The notes: generated by a model from the sequence alone, not told the origin. Shown: positions 9,063-18,817, numbered from the stretch's first letter. The stretch: DNA of 42,491 nt from an uncultured Gammaproteobacteria bacterium (GCA_945612235.1 CALZAE010000011.1:1-42491), one strand, 5' to 3'. Program-made: numbers and translations.

Positions 9063-10306
9063 GTACCTTGGATTACAACACGCAAGAGGTGAGGCAGGGC
9101 ATTGAGCGCCTTAAGCTGCTGGGTAAGCACAGTGAAATGCTGGTGCAAAATTACCATGGTGCGCAGATTGATGAACTGCAGGTCGGCGCGCGGGTACTCA
9201 ATCAGCTGATTGAGGCTAATATTTTACGCCGTGCTGATGAAAATTCGGGTTTAAAGATCACTGGCCCTGTACGCGACTTATTGGTGCATTTGACCTCAGA
9301 TGAGCAGCGCCGCAAGGTGAATGTGGATGTCGGTGATTTCTTAATCAGTATTCGTTTGCTGGTGGGTAAAATCAATGACGCAGAACATAAAGGCGATTAC
9401 CACAGCAGCGCTCATTTATATGTGAAGCTAGGCCAAGAAGTGGATGACCTGAACAGTCGCATTGCCACGGGTATTGATAGCTTATGGAATCGTCTCAATA
9501 CCGACTTTGCCTTTGTCAGTACGGTGCAAGATAAAATCCATGAAAATGAGAGAGCGCACAGTGAAGTGGTGCGTTGGCTGGATGGTTTGGAGCTGATTGA
9601 TTTCAGTCAGTTGATTGACTATGCCGGCAGCAACAGTGCCTTGCGCCATCTGTTGGTGCGCCAGTTGCAAGGGCAGGTCAGCGTGCATTTTAGTAGTTTG
9701 CGTGAGGTGCAAAAGCGTTTACGTGAGTTGATGGCGCGTTTTCGTCAGCAGCAAGCGCGCAATTTACTGATTCGCGGCATGTTGCAGTTTTTTCAGGATC
9801 AGCCCAATTTCAAACCCGCCGATTATGCCCAGCGCAGTCATGTGGTGGATTTGGTCAATCAGGCTGCGCCTTTGCACCCGAGCGTATCGATTGCCTTGGA
9901 CCATCATCAAGATAAAGATGCCATGCAGCATATGCTTGCACAGATGCCAGCGCGAACTGCGCCTGCCGCGGATCTGCCCAGCGTCGCCGCGCCTTTGCTG
10001 TGGCAAGAGGATGCAAGCGTCTTAGCCCAGCGCCGCGCCTTGCATGAGGATGTGGTGTCCTTTTATGTCAGTGTGTTGGACCAAGAATGCAGCAACAGTG
10101 CTTTAGATTACCTTGCGGAGTCGGGCTTGGCTTGGGACCCTGAGATGTGGGTTTATCAGGTGATTGCGCAATATCAAGGTTTAGCAGATAGCGAAAAGAG
10201 CGCGTTTTATTTGCACTACCAAGAAGAAAAAGCAAGTGTGTTTAACCATGTGATGGTTGTGCATGACGTGCAATTACAACTGTTAAGCGAGGGGCTTTTA
10301 GCATGA
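9059..10306 (+). CDS. MksF/JetA-like kleisin
   Basis: A 415-residue, mostly helical soluble protein. The N-terminal 80 residues look like a winged helix that would bind an SMC neck, and residues about 85-245 are long amphipathic helices. An Ala/Pro-rich flexible linker (about 298-322) precedes a compact C-terminal domain. This architecture and its place between the KITE-like and Toprim genes fit a kleisin subunit (MksF/JetA). No enzyme motif is seen. Both ends overlap neighbouring genes by ATGA. The length is somewhat below the 450-500 residues I associate with type I JetA. The kleisin assignment is an inference from architecture and context. Confidence 0.7.
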   Translation: MSTLDYNTQEVRQGIERLKLLGKHSEMLVQNYHGAQIDELQVGARVLNQLIEANILRRADENSGLKITGPVRDLLVHLTSDEQRRKVNVDVGDFLISIRLLVGKINDAEHKGDYHSSAHLYVKLGQEVDDLNSRIATGIDSLWNRLNTDFAFVSTVQDKIHENERAHSEVVRWLDGLELIDFSQLIDYAGSNSALRHLLVRQLQGQVSVHFSSLREVQKRLRELMARFRQQQARNLLIRGMLQFFQDQPNFKPADYAQRSHVVDLVNQAAPLHPSVSIALDHHQDKDAMQHMLAQMPARTAPAADLPSVAAPLLWQEDASVLAQRRALHEDVVSFYVSVLDQECSNSALDYLAESGLAWDPEMWVYQVIAQYQGLADSEKSAFYLHYQEEKASVFNHVMVVHDVQLQLLSEGLLA

Positions 10307-11226
10307 GTATCGATTTGTCCGGGCAGGTGCGTAAGGTATTGCGCGAAGTGCATGCTTTGCTGGCTGAGAAACATCTGATTGTTGAGCGTCCAGTCGCTAA
10401 TAAAACCATGCAGGATTTATTAGCTTGGTGTGCCGAGCATGAGTTGGATACCCAGCGTTGGTTAAGTGCGGCGGGTCGTAAAGTGGCTTTTGATCGCCAT
10501 GTGTTACAGATGATTGATAGCACGCTTGAGCAGTTAAACTTGGCCAGCAGTGCGGTGGATTTAAGTCAAGGCAGTCGCTTTGATCAAGCACGGCAGGGTG
10601 CTGGTGAGAACAAAAATGTGGGTGTGGCACCTATGCAGCACCGGGTCTTGATGGCGCAAGCCAACTGCGGTGCGTATTTTCCAGAGTGGGTGACAGAGTC
10701 GCCCAGCCAGTGGGTGATGGATATTGCTTGGCAGACCTTACAGCTCAATGCCTATAGCCATGTGTTGGTGGTGGAAAACCGTGATGCTTTTTATGAGTAT
10801 TTTGCCTTGCAGCCACAGCGTTATCAGTTGCCCGTTGAGGCTTTGGATGCGCTGGTGATTTACCGGGGTAATCAGGATGAAAGCAAGGGCTGTAAGGCAC
10901 TGCGCGAAGCATGTGTGGCTGCGGGTAAACCGCTGATTTACTTTGGTGACTATGACACGGCAGGCTTGAGTATCGCTGTGCATGGCGGTTATACACATAT
11001 TTTACTGCCGACTGCGGCTGCACTGCTTGAGCAAGCCAATGACGTGATGCAAGAAGCTGATCAGCTTAAATATGCCCAAGCCGTGACCGCTTTTGCCGAA
11101 CAGTTGTCGAACAATGATCCGCTGCGCGCTGTGTTGCTGCACAATACTCAGCGCCAAAAAGGTTTACGTCAGCAAGCCTTTAAAGGTGCCTTGCAGTTGC
11201 TGAGCATTGCGCGTTCAGTTGGCTGA
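10303..11226 (+). CDS. Toprim-domain nuclease subunit, MksG/JetD type
   Basis: A 307-residue protein whose C-terminal half is a Toprim domain. The conserved Glu158 is in HVLVVENRDAF and the DxD pair Asp216/Asp218 is in YFGDYDTAG, so the metal-binding triad is intact and the protein should be catalytically competent. The N-terminal 130 residues are a separate helical domain that would dock to the SMC complex. In Wadjet systems this subunit is the nuclease that cleaves closed circular DNA. It is shorter than the roughly 380-400-residue type I JetD as I know it. It overlaps the kleisin gene by ATGA and ends the operon. An SpoVR-like or topoisomerase-VI-A-like origin of the Toprim fold is the alternative family reading. 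Confidence 0.85.
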   Translation: MSIDLSGQVRKVLREVHALLAEKHLIVERPVANKTMQDLLAWCAEHELDTQRWLSAAGRKVAFDRHVLQMIDSTLEQLNLASSAVDLSQGSRFDQARQGAGENKNVGVAPMQHRVLMAQANCGAYFPEWVTESPSQWVMDIAWQTLQLNAYSHVLVVENRDAFYEYFALQPQRYQLPVEALDALVIYRGNQDESKGCKALREACVAAGKPLIYFGDYDTAGLSIAVHGGYTHILLPTAAALLEQANDVMQEADQLKYAQAVTAFAEQLSNNDPLRAVLLHNTQRQKGLRQQAFKGALQLLSIARSVG

Positions 11227-11309
11227 TTTGATTGATATATTGAGTTGCAGCCGTTGCTTGAGCAGTAATGTGACTCAACTAGAGGCATTGCTTATCTTTG
11301 TTAAAGATT

Positions 11310-11333
11310 AAAAGGTGACCCCAAGCACCTTTT
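11310..11333 (+). terminator. Possible weak terminator after the SMC operon
   Basis: AAAAGGTG pairs with CACCTTTT around an eight-base loop (about 11310-11333). The T-run is only four bases long and then CGCTC follows, so termination would be partial at best. Confidence 0.4.
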
Positions 11334-11351
11334 CGCTCATAATCAAAACTA

Positions 11352-11357
11352 TATAAT
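11352..11357 (+). promoter_or_regulatory. -10 element before the 31-residue ORF and maf
   Basis: A perfect TATAAT lies 44 bases before the small ORF's ATG. No good -35 is seen 16-18 bases upstream; that position falls in the hairpin above. Confidence 0.4.
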
Positions 11358-11400
11358 CCTATGCGGCAGTACAGCCAGGTACAACAAACAGGAGAAACAC

Positions 11401-11496
11401 ATGGGCTTGTTAAATCGTACTCTTAGCATACTTGGTATTGATACCGCTGATGCAGTGCCGTCGCATCGTCATTATGGCGCTACACTTCACTTGTAA
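11401..11496 (+). CDS. Possible 31-residue small protein upstream of maf
   Basis: An ATG with an excellent ribosome site (GGAG eight bases upstream) opens a 31-codon frame. The N-terminal half is an amphipathic or hydrophobic helix (MGLLNRTLSILGIDTADAV) and the tail is basic and His-rich (SHRHYG). It has its own TATAAT and ends 33 bases before maf, so it may be a leader peptide or a genuine small membrane-associated protein. I do not recognise the family. The ribosome site and composition are the evidence; no conservation test was possible. Confidence 0.5.
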   Translation: MGLLNRTLSILGIDTADAVPSHRHYGATLHL

Positions 11497-11529
11497 ACTC
11501 ATTGATTCCAACACGTAGGTTTTAAACGT

Positions 11530-12123
11530 ATGACGCTGTACTTAGCTTCCACATCGCCCAGACGCCGCGCATTGATGGCACAAACGGATATTAGCTTCTC
11601 GGTACTGGATATCGCTATTGACGAAAGCCAGCGCCCTAACGAATTAGCCAACGCCTATGTGGAGCGCTTGGCTAAAGAAAAAGCTGAGGCGGGTTTTAAT
11701 AGTGTGCAAGATGATGAGACTGCTGTGGTGCTCGCTGCTGATACTATTGTTGTGCTTGAAGATAAAGTGCTGGGTAAGCCAGAAGATAAAGAGCAAGCAC
11801 AAGCTATGCTGCGGGCTTTATCAGGCCGCTCACATGTGGTGATGACTGCTTTTGCCATTAAGGCTAAAGATCAGATCCGTGTGCAGCGCGTGAATACCAC
11901 GGTATTTTTCCGTCCCATTACCAGTAAAGAAGTTGAATGGTATTGGCAGACCGGTGAGCAGCAAGATAAAGCCGGTGGTTACGGCATTCAGGGCAAGGGT
12001 GGTATTTTCGTCAGTACTATTTCTGGCAGTTACAGTGCCGTTGTCGGTTTGCCCTTGGCTGAAGTGATGACCGCGCTGCATGGCTTGGATATCTTCCCAG
12101 AACAAACTAACAGCGCATCCTAG
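11530..12123 (+). CDS. yceF: Maf/YceF family nucleoside triphosphate pyrophosphatase
   Basis: A 197-residue house-cleaning pyrophosphatase of the Maf fold; the YceF subgroup acts on 7-methyl-GTP. The opening LASTSPRRRALM is the substrate-binding S-x-SPRR motif, VLAADTIVVL carries the catalytic Asp, and GKPEDKEQA, SGRSH, GGYGIQGKGG and GSYSAVVGLPL follow in the normal order. In P. aeruginosa, as I recall, this gene lies near sppA, on the far side of rne and rluC. Here it is separated from them by rne, which suggests a local rearrangement. It is convergent with the NYN gene. Confidence 0.93.
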   Translation: MTLYLASTSPRRRALMAQTDISFSVLDIAIDESQRPNELANAYVERLAKEKAEAGFNSVQDDETAVVLAADTIVVLEDKVLGKPEDKEQAQAMLRALSGRSHVVMTAFAIKAKDQIRVQRVNTTVFFRPITSKEVEWYWQTGEQQDKAGGYGIQGKGGIFVSTISGSYSAVVGLPLAEVMTALHGLDIFPEQTNSAS

Positions 12124-12144
12124 TCGCTGCTGCACCTTCCTCAT

Positions 12145-12163
12145 CGCGGGCTTAGGGCCCGCG
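12145..12163. terminator. GC-rich hairpin between convergent maf and NYN genes
   Basis: CGCGGGC and GCCCGCG pair perfectly around a five-base loop. The following TCGTTCT is a poor T-tract, so this may act only as a partial bidirectional terminator. Confidence 0.45.
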
Positions 12164-12278
12164 TCGTTCTGTGAGCTACAAACGCTCGTTTAATGCACAG
12201 CATCCCAGTCTGCATACGTCTGTAATGCAAGCGCGTTACCTGAAAGTTAATCTGCACTGGCGTTGATTGAGCCTCAGG

Positions 12279-12761
12279 TTAAGAGCGCTTTAACAATAAG
12301 CTGTGGTTAATCGGCCGAAACTGAGTCGCGGCACGAATCAAAGCAAAAGCAGTGAATTCTTCTACGCCAAACACTTCAACTTGCACTGGATGCAGCTCTT
12401 GGATGCGCTCCACTAAAATAGCAAAGTCGCCATCACCTGATGCCAACACCAGAGTGTCGGTTAAACCTGCAAGCTCCATGGCATCCACGGTAATACCTAC
12501 ATCCCAGTCGCCTTTACGGCTACCGTCGGCACGTTGTACATAAGGTTTAAGTTTCACCTCAAAGCCAATGGCGCGTAAAATATTTTGAAATTGACGCTGT
12601 TTTTCATCGCCGCGATCTGTGGCATAGGCAATGGCTTTAACCACCTGACGACCGCCTGCAGCCTCGGCCCAAAAGGCGTTATAGTCAAAGCCAGCTGCAA
12701 AGCTTTGCCGGGTTGTATGATAAATATTTTGCACGTCAACCAGAATGACCACACGTTCCAT
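12279..12761 (-). CDS. NYN domain protein (LabA/DUF88-like)
   Basis: A 160-residue PIN-like NYN domain protein, a family that includes RNases and RNA-processing factors. The first Asp is in VVILVDVQNIYH (Asp9), a middle acidic cluster is in KGDWDVGITVDAMEL and the third is in LVLASGDGDFAILVERI, so the metal-binding acidic residues of the fold are present. GGAG lies seven bases before the ATG. The gene follows rne on the same strand, beyond a terminator, so it might receive read-through. Its target is unknown; proximity to rne hints at RNA metabolism but is not proof. Confidence 0.85.
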   Translation of the reverse strand: MERVVILVDVQNIYHTTRQSFAAGFDYNAFWAEAAGGRQVVKAIAYATDRGDEKQRQFQNILRAIGFEVKLKPYVQRADGSRKGDWDVGITVDAMELAGLTDTLVLASGDGDFAILVERIQELHPVQVEVFGVEEFTAFALIRAATQFRPINHSLLLKRS

Positions 12762-12826
12762 TTTTTACTCCAAAAGATGCCTGACAACACTATAGATAGA
12801 TTGAGTTGAATGGTTAAACGCCGAGC

Positions 12827-12860
12827 AAAAAAAAGGATGCCGATTGGGGCATCCTTTTTT
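12827..12860 (-). terminator. rne terminator (symmetrical)
   Basis: GGATGCC at 12835-12841 and GGCATCC at 12848-12854 pair, flanked by eight A and six T, so the hairpin has a T-tract on both strands. It lies just after the rne stop at 12877. Confidence 0.85.
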
Positions 12861-12876
12861 ATTGCGCAGGTACAAA

Positions 12877-15800
12877 CTATGCGTGTGGCTTAGTTTCATC
12901 CTGCTCGGCAGCGGGGGCGTTATCTTGTTTAGATAACGGCTCCTGCGGTGCTGCTGTCTCTTTTGGCAAGTCTGCTGCAGGTTGTGCAGTGTCACTTGCG
13001 CTCTCTACGCGGTCAACGCCATAGGTTGCACGGGTTTCGCTACGTACTTGCATGGCTGCAGTGGCGCTGTTGTCTGGCGCTGGCTGCTCGCTGGCTGCTG
13101 CATCTGCAGTTACATCACTCTTAGCCTTAGGCTTGCTCTGCGTCTCGTCAGCGGCCTTGCTTGCTGGCTCAGCAGGCTTGATCTGCGCAACTTTTTCAAC
13201 CTTGGTCACTGGTGCTGTAGCTTCTGCAGCCTTGGCTGGTTCGGCTTGAGCTTCAGTGGCTTGAGCTGCTTCGGCTTCGCGCGCTAAACGCTCTAAACGA
13301 CGACGCTCACGCGGGTCATTTGCCGCACGACCGGCTGGACGCGCTGGCGCTTGAGCAGGGCTGGCTGCTGGTGCAACAGTTGCTGGCGTCGCAGCTTTAG
13401 CAGGCGCTGCACTTGGCTTGGGCTTAACCGCTTCTACCTGGGCAGGTTCAGCTGGTTGCGCTTTTGCTGGTGCTGGCTCTGGCTTTGACTCTGCTGCTGG
13501 CTTAGCCTCTGCTGCAGGTGCTTTAGGCTCTGCGGCAACTGGGCTTGGTTGAGCTTCAGTTGTGGTAGCAGGCTGTGCGGTTGCTACAGGCTTTTCTGGC
13601 GCTGGCTCTGCTTTAGCAGTAGTGGCTGGCGCTGGTGTCGGCTCAGAGATTTGCAGTAAAGGTTGCTCGGCAGGCAAGGTGTTGACTTGCGCTGGATCGA
13701 TTGTGGCAACGGCATTACGACCGGCAGCGGCATCTTCAATCACCACTGCTTTATTGGCGGTGGCAGGTTGTGCAGTGGCTGGCTGAACTTCAACCGGTGC
13801 TGCTGCTTTTTGCTCGCTGTGCTCTGCTACAGGTTTAGCTTCAGTGTTGGCAGTGGCTTCAGTTGGCTCTGCGCTCTCTGTTGTTTGCTCCTGTGTTTCA
13901 GTGCTGCTGTCGGTATCGACTTGCTGACGCTCGCGGCGGTTGCTACGACGACGCTGACCACGTGAACGGCGGCGTGGCTGCTGTTCTTCGTTGCTATCGT
14001 TGTGTTCGTCAGCGCTGTTTTCTAAGTTGCTGTCCAGCTCTTCAGTGTCGACATCAGTATCGTTTTTCGGATGTGGTGCACGCTCTTGGCGCTCAGGACG
14101 AATTGGGCGCTCATCCGTTTGACGATTATCACGTTGATTGCGTGTTGCACGTGGCTTGTCATCTTCAACTGATTGCTCAGGTGCCGCGTTGTTACGTGCG
14201 CTACGCAATTCAGGCGTTTCACGGGCAGGGCGCAGTTCGCGTACTGGGCGCTCATTACGCTCGTTGCGATCTGTACGTTCGGTGCGTGCTGGACGCTCTT
14301 CACGAACTTCACGTGGTGCGCGCTCGCGACGATTTTCGTTGTTCGCGTTGTTCGCATTGTCGCGTGGCTGATTTTGCTCGCGAGTGCTGTTGTCACGCTG
14401 ATTGGTATCGCGAGCAGCGTTGTTGTCGCGGGTATTATCACGGGTGTTTTCGCGTGGCTTGCGCTCTTCGTCACGATTGTTGCGTGGGTTTTCACGGCGA
14501 CGGTTTTGCGTTTGCTGGCGATCATTACGGCGTTCAGTATTACGATTTGTTGCAGGGCGCTCAGGCTGCTCTGCTTGTTTTGGCTTTTCTTCCGGGGCGT
14601 CATCGCTGGCAAAGAAGCTGACTAATGATTTAACCAGACCTTTAAGTAAGCTTGGCTGCGCCTTAGTTGCAACAGGCTTTGCCGTTGGTGTTGGTTCTAC
14701 CACTTGAGTGGCCGGCGGAGCAACACGTTCAGCGCTAGAGGTTTTAACTGCGGCCTCTTCGCGCACTAATGAACGCGTGGCGCTGACTGGTTGCACTTCT
14801 TCGGTTTCTTCCGGAGCCATTTCATAGCTGGATTGACCGGATAAGGCCTCAGGGCTGTCGTCGCGTAGACGAATCACTTCAAAGTGCGGTGTTTCTAAAT
14901 GGTCATCGGGCAGAATAAAGATACGCACACGGGTGCGCAGTTCAATCTTGGTGATGGCATTACGCTTTTCGTTTAATAAGAATGCAGCCACTTGGAAAGG
15001 CACACGTGCGCGCACTTCGGCGGTACGGTCTTTCAGGGCTTCTTCTTCGATTAAGCGCAAAATAGCTAAAGATAAGGATTCAACATCACGGATAATGCCT
15101 TGGCCGTTACAGCGCGGGCACACCACGCCGCTGCTTTCGCCCAGTGATGGACGCAGACGTTGACGGGACATTTCCAGTAAACCAAAGCGTGAAATACGAC
15201 CCACTTGCACACGGGCACGGTCGGCTTCGAGGCATTCGCGCATACGCTCTTCAACGGCGCGTTGGTTTTTAGCCGGTGTCATATCGATAAAGTCGATGAC
15301 GATCAGGCCGCCGATATCACGCAGACGCAATTGGCGGGCGATTTCTTCAGCCGCTTCCAAGTTGGTTTGCAGTGCGGTTTCTTCAATGTCGCTGCCTTTA
15401 GTGGCGCGTGCAGAGTTGATATCAATCGACACTAAAGCTTCGGTTGGGTCGATGACCAGTGCACCACCTGAAGGTAATTTCACTTCACGTTGGAATGCTG
15501 TTTCAATCTGGCTTTCGATTTGGAAGCGGTTAAACAGGGGGACGCTGTCTTGGTAGAGCTTGATTTTGTTAGCGTACTGCGGCATCACCTGGCGAATAAA
15601 GCTTAAGGCTTCTTCTTGGGCGTCAACGCTATCAATCAATACTTCGCCGATATCTTGACGTAAATAGTCGCGAATTGCGCGGATGATGACGTTACTTTCT
15701 TGGTAGATCAAGAAGGGCGCGCTGCGACCTTCAGAAGCTTCTTTAATCGCGGTCCATAATTGTACTAAGTAGTCGAGGTCCCACTGCAGTTCTTGGCTGT

Positions 15801-16323
15801 TACGGCCTAAACCAGCGGTACGTACGATTAAACCCATATCAGCAGGTGCGTTCAGGCCGTTAAGTGCTTCACGTAATTCATTACGCTCTTCACCTTCAAT
15901 GCGGCGTGAAATACCACCAGCGCGAGGGTTATTGGGCATCAGCACCATATAACGACCAGCGAGGCTGATGAATGTGGTTAATGCTGCGCCTTTATTGCCG
16001 CGTTCTTCTTTCTCAACTTGAACTATAACTTCCTGACCTTCAGTCAGTACGTCGCGGATATTAACGCGGCCGTTGCCTTCAGTCTTTTTGAAGTATTCGC
16101 GGGAGATTTCTTTCAGGGGCAAAAAGCCGTGACGCTCTGAACCAAAGTCCACAAAAGCGGCTTCAAGGCTGGGCTCGACGCGGGTAATGCGGCCTTTGTA
16201 GATGTTGGATTTCTTTTGTTCGCGGGCGCCAGACTCGATATCGAGGTCAAATAGACGTTGTCCGTCAACAAGTGCAACACGCAACTCTTCAGGTTGAGTT
16301 GCGTTAATGAGCATTCTTTTCAT
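12877..16323 (-). CDS. rne: Ribonuclease E
   Basis: The main endoribonuclease of mRNA decay and rRNA/tRNA maturation and the scaffold of the RNA degradosome at the inner membrane. The protein is 1148 residues. The N-terminal half holds the S1 domain (about 35-125), the 5'-sensor/RNase H-like region, the DNase I-like catalytic subdomain with Asp in [11 protein letters not shown] and [11 protein letters not shown], and the zinc-link VCPRCNGQG with Cys402 and Cys405. Residues from about 520 onward are disordered: first an Arg/Asn/Glu-rich RNA-binding stretch (about 600-780), then a long Ala/Pro/Glu-rich tail. The start at 16323 gives the canonical [13 protein letters not shown]. It is transcribed away from rluC with a long leader. 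Confidence 0.97.
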   Translation of the reverse strand: MKRMLINATQPEELRVALVDGQRLFDLDIESGAREQKKSNIYKGRITRVEPSLEAAFVDFGSERHGFLPLKEISREYFKKTEGNGRVNIRDVLTEGQEVIVQVEKEERGNKGAALTTFISLAGRYMVLMPNNPRAGGISRRIEGEERNELREALNGLNAPADMGLIVRTAGLGRNSQELQWDLDYLVQLWTAIKEASEGRSAPFLIYQESNVIIRAIRDYLRQDIGEVLIDSVDAQEEALSFIRQVMPQYANKIKLYQDSVPLFNRFQIESQIETAFQREVKLPSGGALVIDPTEALVSIDINSARATKGSDIEETALQTNLEAAEEIARQLRLRDIGGLIVIDFIDMTPAKNQRAVEERMRECLEADRARVQVGRISRFGLLEMSRQRLRPSLGESSGVVCPRCNGQGIIRDVESLSLAILRLIEEEALKDRTAEVRARVPFQVAAFLLNEKRNAITKIELRTRVRIFILPDDHLETPHFEVIRLRDDSPEALSGQSSYEMAPEETEEVQPVSATRSLVREEAAVKTSSAERVAPPATQVVEPTPTAKPVATKAQPSLLKGLVKSLVSFFASDDAPEEKPKQAEQPERPATNRNTERRNDRQQTQNRRRENPRNNRDEERKPRENTRDNTRDNNAARDTNQRDNSTREQNQPRDNANNANNENRRERAPREVREERPARTERTDRNERNERPVRELRPARETPELRSARNNAAPEQSVEDDKPRATRNQRDNRQTDERPIRPERQERAPHPKNDTDVDTEELDSNLENSADEHNDSNEEQQPRRRSRGQRRRSNRRERQQVDTDSSTETQEQTTESAEPTEATANTEAKPVAEHSEQKAAAPVEVQPATAQPATANKAVVIEDAAAGRNAVATIDPAQVNTLPAEQPLLQISEPTPAPATTAKAEPAPEKPVATAQPATTTEAQPSPVAAEPKAPAAEAKPAAESKPEPAPAKAQPAEPAQVEAVKPKPSAAPAKAATPATVAPAASPAQAPARPAGRAANDPRERRRLERLAREAEAAQATEAQAEPAKAAEATAPVTKVEKVAQIKPAEPASKAADETQSKPKAKSDVTADAAASEQPAPDNSATAAMQVRSETRATYGVDRVESASDTAQPAADLPKETAAPQEPLSKQDNAPAAEQDETKPHA

Positions 16324-17019
16324 GGTTTACCAATATATTCCGTGTTCACGGATCACTCAATTGGCACACGCGACAAATCGGGTCGGTGTTGGGGTCGCGC
16401 AGTTAAAATAACCGTGTCTAGCGATTCAGCTTGTAAAGCCTATATCGCGACAGCGTCTCCAGTGGGCTGCAGTGTAAAAATTGCTTGCAGCTTATTATGC
16501 TTAGGAGGAGGAATCAGTGATTGACCGCGGACGTGATGAAACGTCTGAATCAAAGCGCATGGCTACGCAGGTCGACTCACTGTGCATCTCCACCCATCAC
16601 GTTTCCCTAGGTTGAGTCGGGTGCCGCTCGGTGTATTCGTGAGCGGGTTTATAAAAATACGATCGCAATAGTGCGTTCGCGGATTATGTGTCTAAAACAG
16701 CTTTGGCTAAGTCGTGTATTGCTTAGCGAGGTATCTGCAACCTGTAAAAATAGTGTTACCAGAATTAAAGCCGACGTTTTGTTTTAAATTCTTTTAGCGC
16801 AAGCTGGCATCTGTTTGTTTCTAACTGCTTGTAGCAGCCTGCTGAATATAGCAGTAAGCATGTTTTTCTTCAATGAATATATAGACTTACAAGCGCTTTA
16901 TGCGGGCTTGTTTAACCTCCATTGAGCTGTGTACTTCCTACAATGATAAGGCGTACCTGACTGTTTGTTGCTAAGATTGCGACATTGTTTGTCAGTTACT
17001 TTTTTGGGTGTCTAGGTTT
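16324..17019 (-). promoter_or_regulatory. rne leader / divergent rne-rluC intergenic region
   Basis: Almost 700 bases separate rne and rluC. RNase E is known in E. coli to control its own level through structured elements in a long 5' leader, and this length fits that. The clearest structure is an eight-base pair ACGTGATG/CATCACGT at 16531-16538 and 16595-16602. A plus-strand GTG frame of 32 codons (16517-16615) behind a GGAGGAGGA lies in the same stretch. I could not fix promoters for either gene. Confidence 0.5.
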
Positions 17020-17976
17020 ATGTCGAAGATGGATTCGCAAGCGGCCACAGGTGTGCAACTGCTTGAAGTGTCAGCTGGGTTAGAAGGGCAGCGTATTGAT
17101 AACTTCCTGTTAGCGCGTCTTAAGGGTGTACCCAAAACTATGATTTATCGCATTTTGCGCAAAGGTGAAGTGCGGGTGAATAAGGGGCGCATTAAGCCTG
17201 ACTATCGCATTAAAGAAGGCGATGTTGTGCGTGTGCCACCCATGCGTATGACGCAGGCCGATGAGCCTGCGCCTTTAGCTAAGGGTTTGTTAGAGCGCTT
17301 AGAAGCGGCCATTGTTTATGAAGACAAAGGCTTAATTGTCTTAAATAAGCCGGCTGGCATTGCTGTGCATGGTGGTAGTGGCTTGACTTACGGTGTGATT
17401 GAAGCCTTTCGGCAAATGCGACCCATCAATAAAGAAATCGAGTTGGTCCACCGTTTGGACCGTGATACATCAGGTTTGTTGATGATTGCCAAAAAGCGCA
17501 GCATGTTGCGTCACTTGCACGAAGCCTTACGAGGTGACGGTGTGGATAAGCGTTATGTCGCCTTGGTGCGTGGACGTTGGCCGGCATCGCGCAAGCAAGT
17601 GGATGCGCCGCTGCAAAAAAGTAACGTGCGCTCCGGTGAGCGTATGGTTGAAGTCAATCCGGAAGGTAAAGATGCGCTGACCTTATTTAAGGTGGTGCGT
17701 CGCTTTGGTGATTACGCCACTATGGTGGAGGCCAGTCCGATTACCGGACGCACGCATCAGATTCGTGTGCATGCTTTATATGCCGGCCATGCCATCGCTG
17801 GCGACACTAAGTATGGTGATGAAGGCTTCAGCAGCGAAATCCGCGAGTTAGGTGGTAAGCGTTTGTTTTTACATGCCTGTGATTTGAAGTTTACTTTGCC
17901 TGATGGTGAGGTGCTGGCCGTACATGCTGAGCCGGATGAGCAGTGGCAAGCAGTGATTGAGCAGTTGGTAGAATAG
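17020..17976 (+). CDS. rluC: 23S rRNA pseudouridine synthase RluC
   Basis: It makes pseudouridines 955, 2504 and 2580 in 23S rRNA (E. coli numbering). An N-terminal S4 RNA-binding domain (about 20-80, [12 protein letters not shown] through [12 protein letters not shown]) precedes the RluA-type catalytic domain. The catalytic Asp lies in [19 protein letters not shown], and [14 protein letters not shown] is the conserved late motif. The length is about 318 residues. I favour the ATG at 17020; a GTG at 17008 and an ATG at 17029 are possible and no start has a strong ribosome site. The gene is divergent from rne as in other pseudomonads. Confidence 0.95.
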   Translation: MSKMDSQAATGVQLLEVSAGLEGQRIDNFLLARLKGVPKTMIYRILRKGEVRVNKGRIKPDYRIKEGDVVRVPPMRMTQADEPAPLAKGLLERLEAAIVYEDKGLIVLNKPAGIAVHGGSGLTYGVIEAFRQMRPINKEIELVHRLDRDTSGLLMIAKKRSMLRHLHEALRGDGVDKRYVALVRGRWPASRKQVDAPLQKSNVRSGERMVEVNPEGKDALTLFKVVRRFGDYATMVEASPITGRTHQIRVHALYAGHAIAGDTKYGDEGFSSEIRELGGKRLFLHACDLKFTLPDGEVLAVHAEPDEQWQAVIEQLVE

Positions 17977-18127
17977 TTGTGAGCCGCATTGGCGGACATT
18001 TGTGGCCGCTAATGCGAATGTGCAAGGTTTATGTGCTCTGTGGGCCTAAATGCAGGCCCTAAATAATGTGTTGGTGTTTAGGTAAATTGTGCCAGCGATG
18101 TTGCGAAAAATGAGTTGGGAGAATGAG

Positions 18128-18817
18128 TTGAGCGGTCTTAAGGTATTGATTTTTGATTGGGATGGCACTTTGGTGGATTCCATTATGCGTATTGTTGAGG
18201 CGATGCATGTGGCCTCCGATACCTGCGCGGTACCCCGTTGTACGGATGACGCAGTGCGTGCCATTATCGGTCTAGCGATGCCACAAGCTTATGATGTGCT
18301 CTATCCGCAAGCCGATGATGCGGCACTTAAAGAGCGTTTCATCAGTGCTTATAGCGAAACCTATATTCAACTGGAAGAGCAGCCGTCTGAGTTTTATCCT
18401 GGTGTGCGCGAAGCCTTAGAGCAGTATCGTCACGCTGGCTATCAGCTGGCGGTGGCCACCGGGAAAAGTCGCCGTGGTTTGCATCGTGTGTTGAGCGGCC
18501 ACAACATGCTCGACTATTTTGATATTACCCGCTGCGCCGATGAAACTTGTAGCAAGCCGGACCCTCTGATGTTGCACGAAATCTTAACGCATTGTAATGC
18601 GACGCCAGCGCAAGCCATTATGGTGGGTGACTCACCTTTTGATTTACGCATGGCCAATAACGCCAAAGTGCCGGGTGTGGCAGTCAGTTATGGCGCGCAG
18701 CCGATGCATATTTTGCAGCGCGAAGACCCTGTGTTAGCCATTGACCACTTTTCTGAGTTGACGCTCTGGCTGCAGCAGCAACCGCGCACTCTGCTCAAAG
18801 GAGCTTTAGATGAGTGA
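18128..18817 (+). CDS. HAD-IA hydrolase, phosphoglycolate-phosphatase-like
   Basis: A haloacid dehalogenase-type phosphatase of about 229 residues. Motif I is FDWDGTLVDS with the nucleophile Asp, motif II is AVATGKS, the motif III lysine lies in TCSKPDP and motif IV is VGDSPFDLRMANNA. The cap is the small alpha type. I choose the TTG at 18128 because GGGAG (18117-18121) lies six bases before it; ATGs at 18098 and 18110 have no ribosome site. It follows rluC and overlaps sppA by eight bases, matching the P. aeruginosa order PA2975-PA2974-PA2973. The substrate is not known. Confidence 0.9.
   Translation: MSGLKVLIFDWDGTLVDSIMRIVEAMHVASDTCAVPRCTDDAVRAIIGLAMPQAYDVLYPQADDAALKERFISAYSETYIQLEEQPSEFYPGVREALEQYRHAGYQLAVATGKSRRGLHRVLSGHNMLDYFDITRCADETCSKPDPLMLHEILTHCNATPAQAIMVGDSPFDLRMANNAKVPGVAVSYGAQPMHILQREDPVLAIDHFSELTLWLQQQPRTLLKGALDE

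Noticed and set aside
13000..14700. Long plus-strand frames opposite the rne tail
   Set aside because: They are shadows of the repetitive Ala/Pro/Arg codons of RNase E, with no ribosome sites and low-complexity products.
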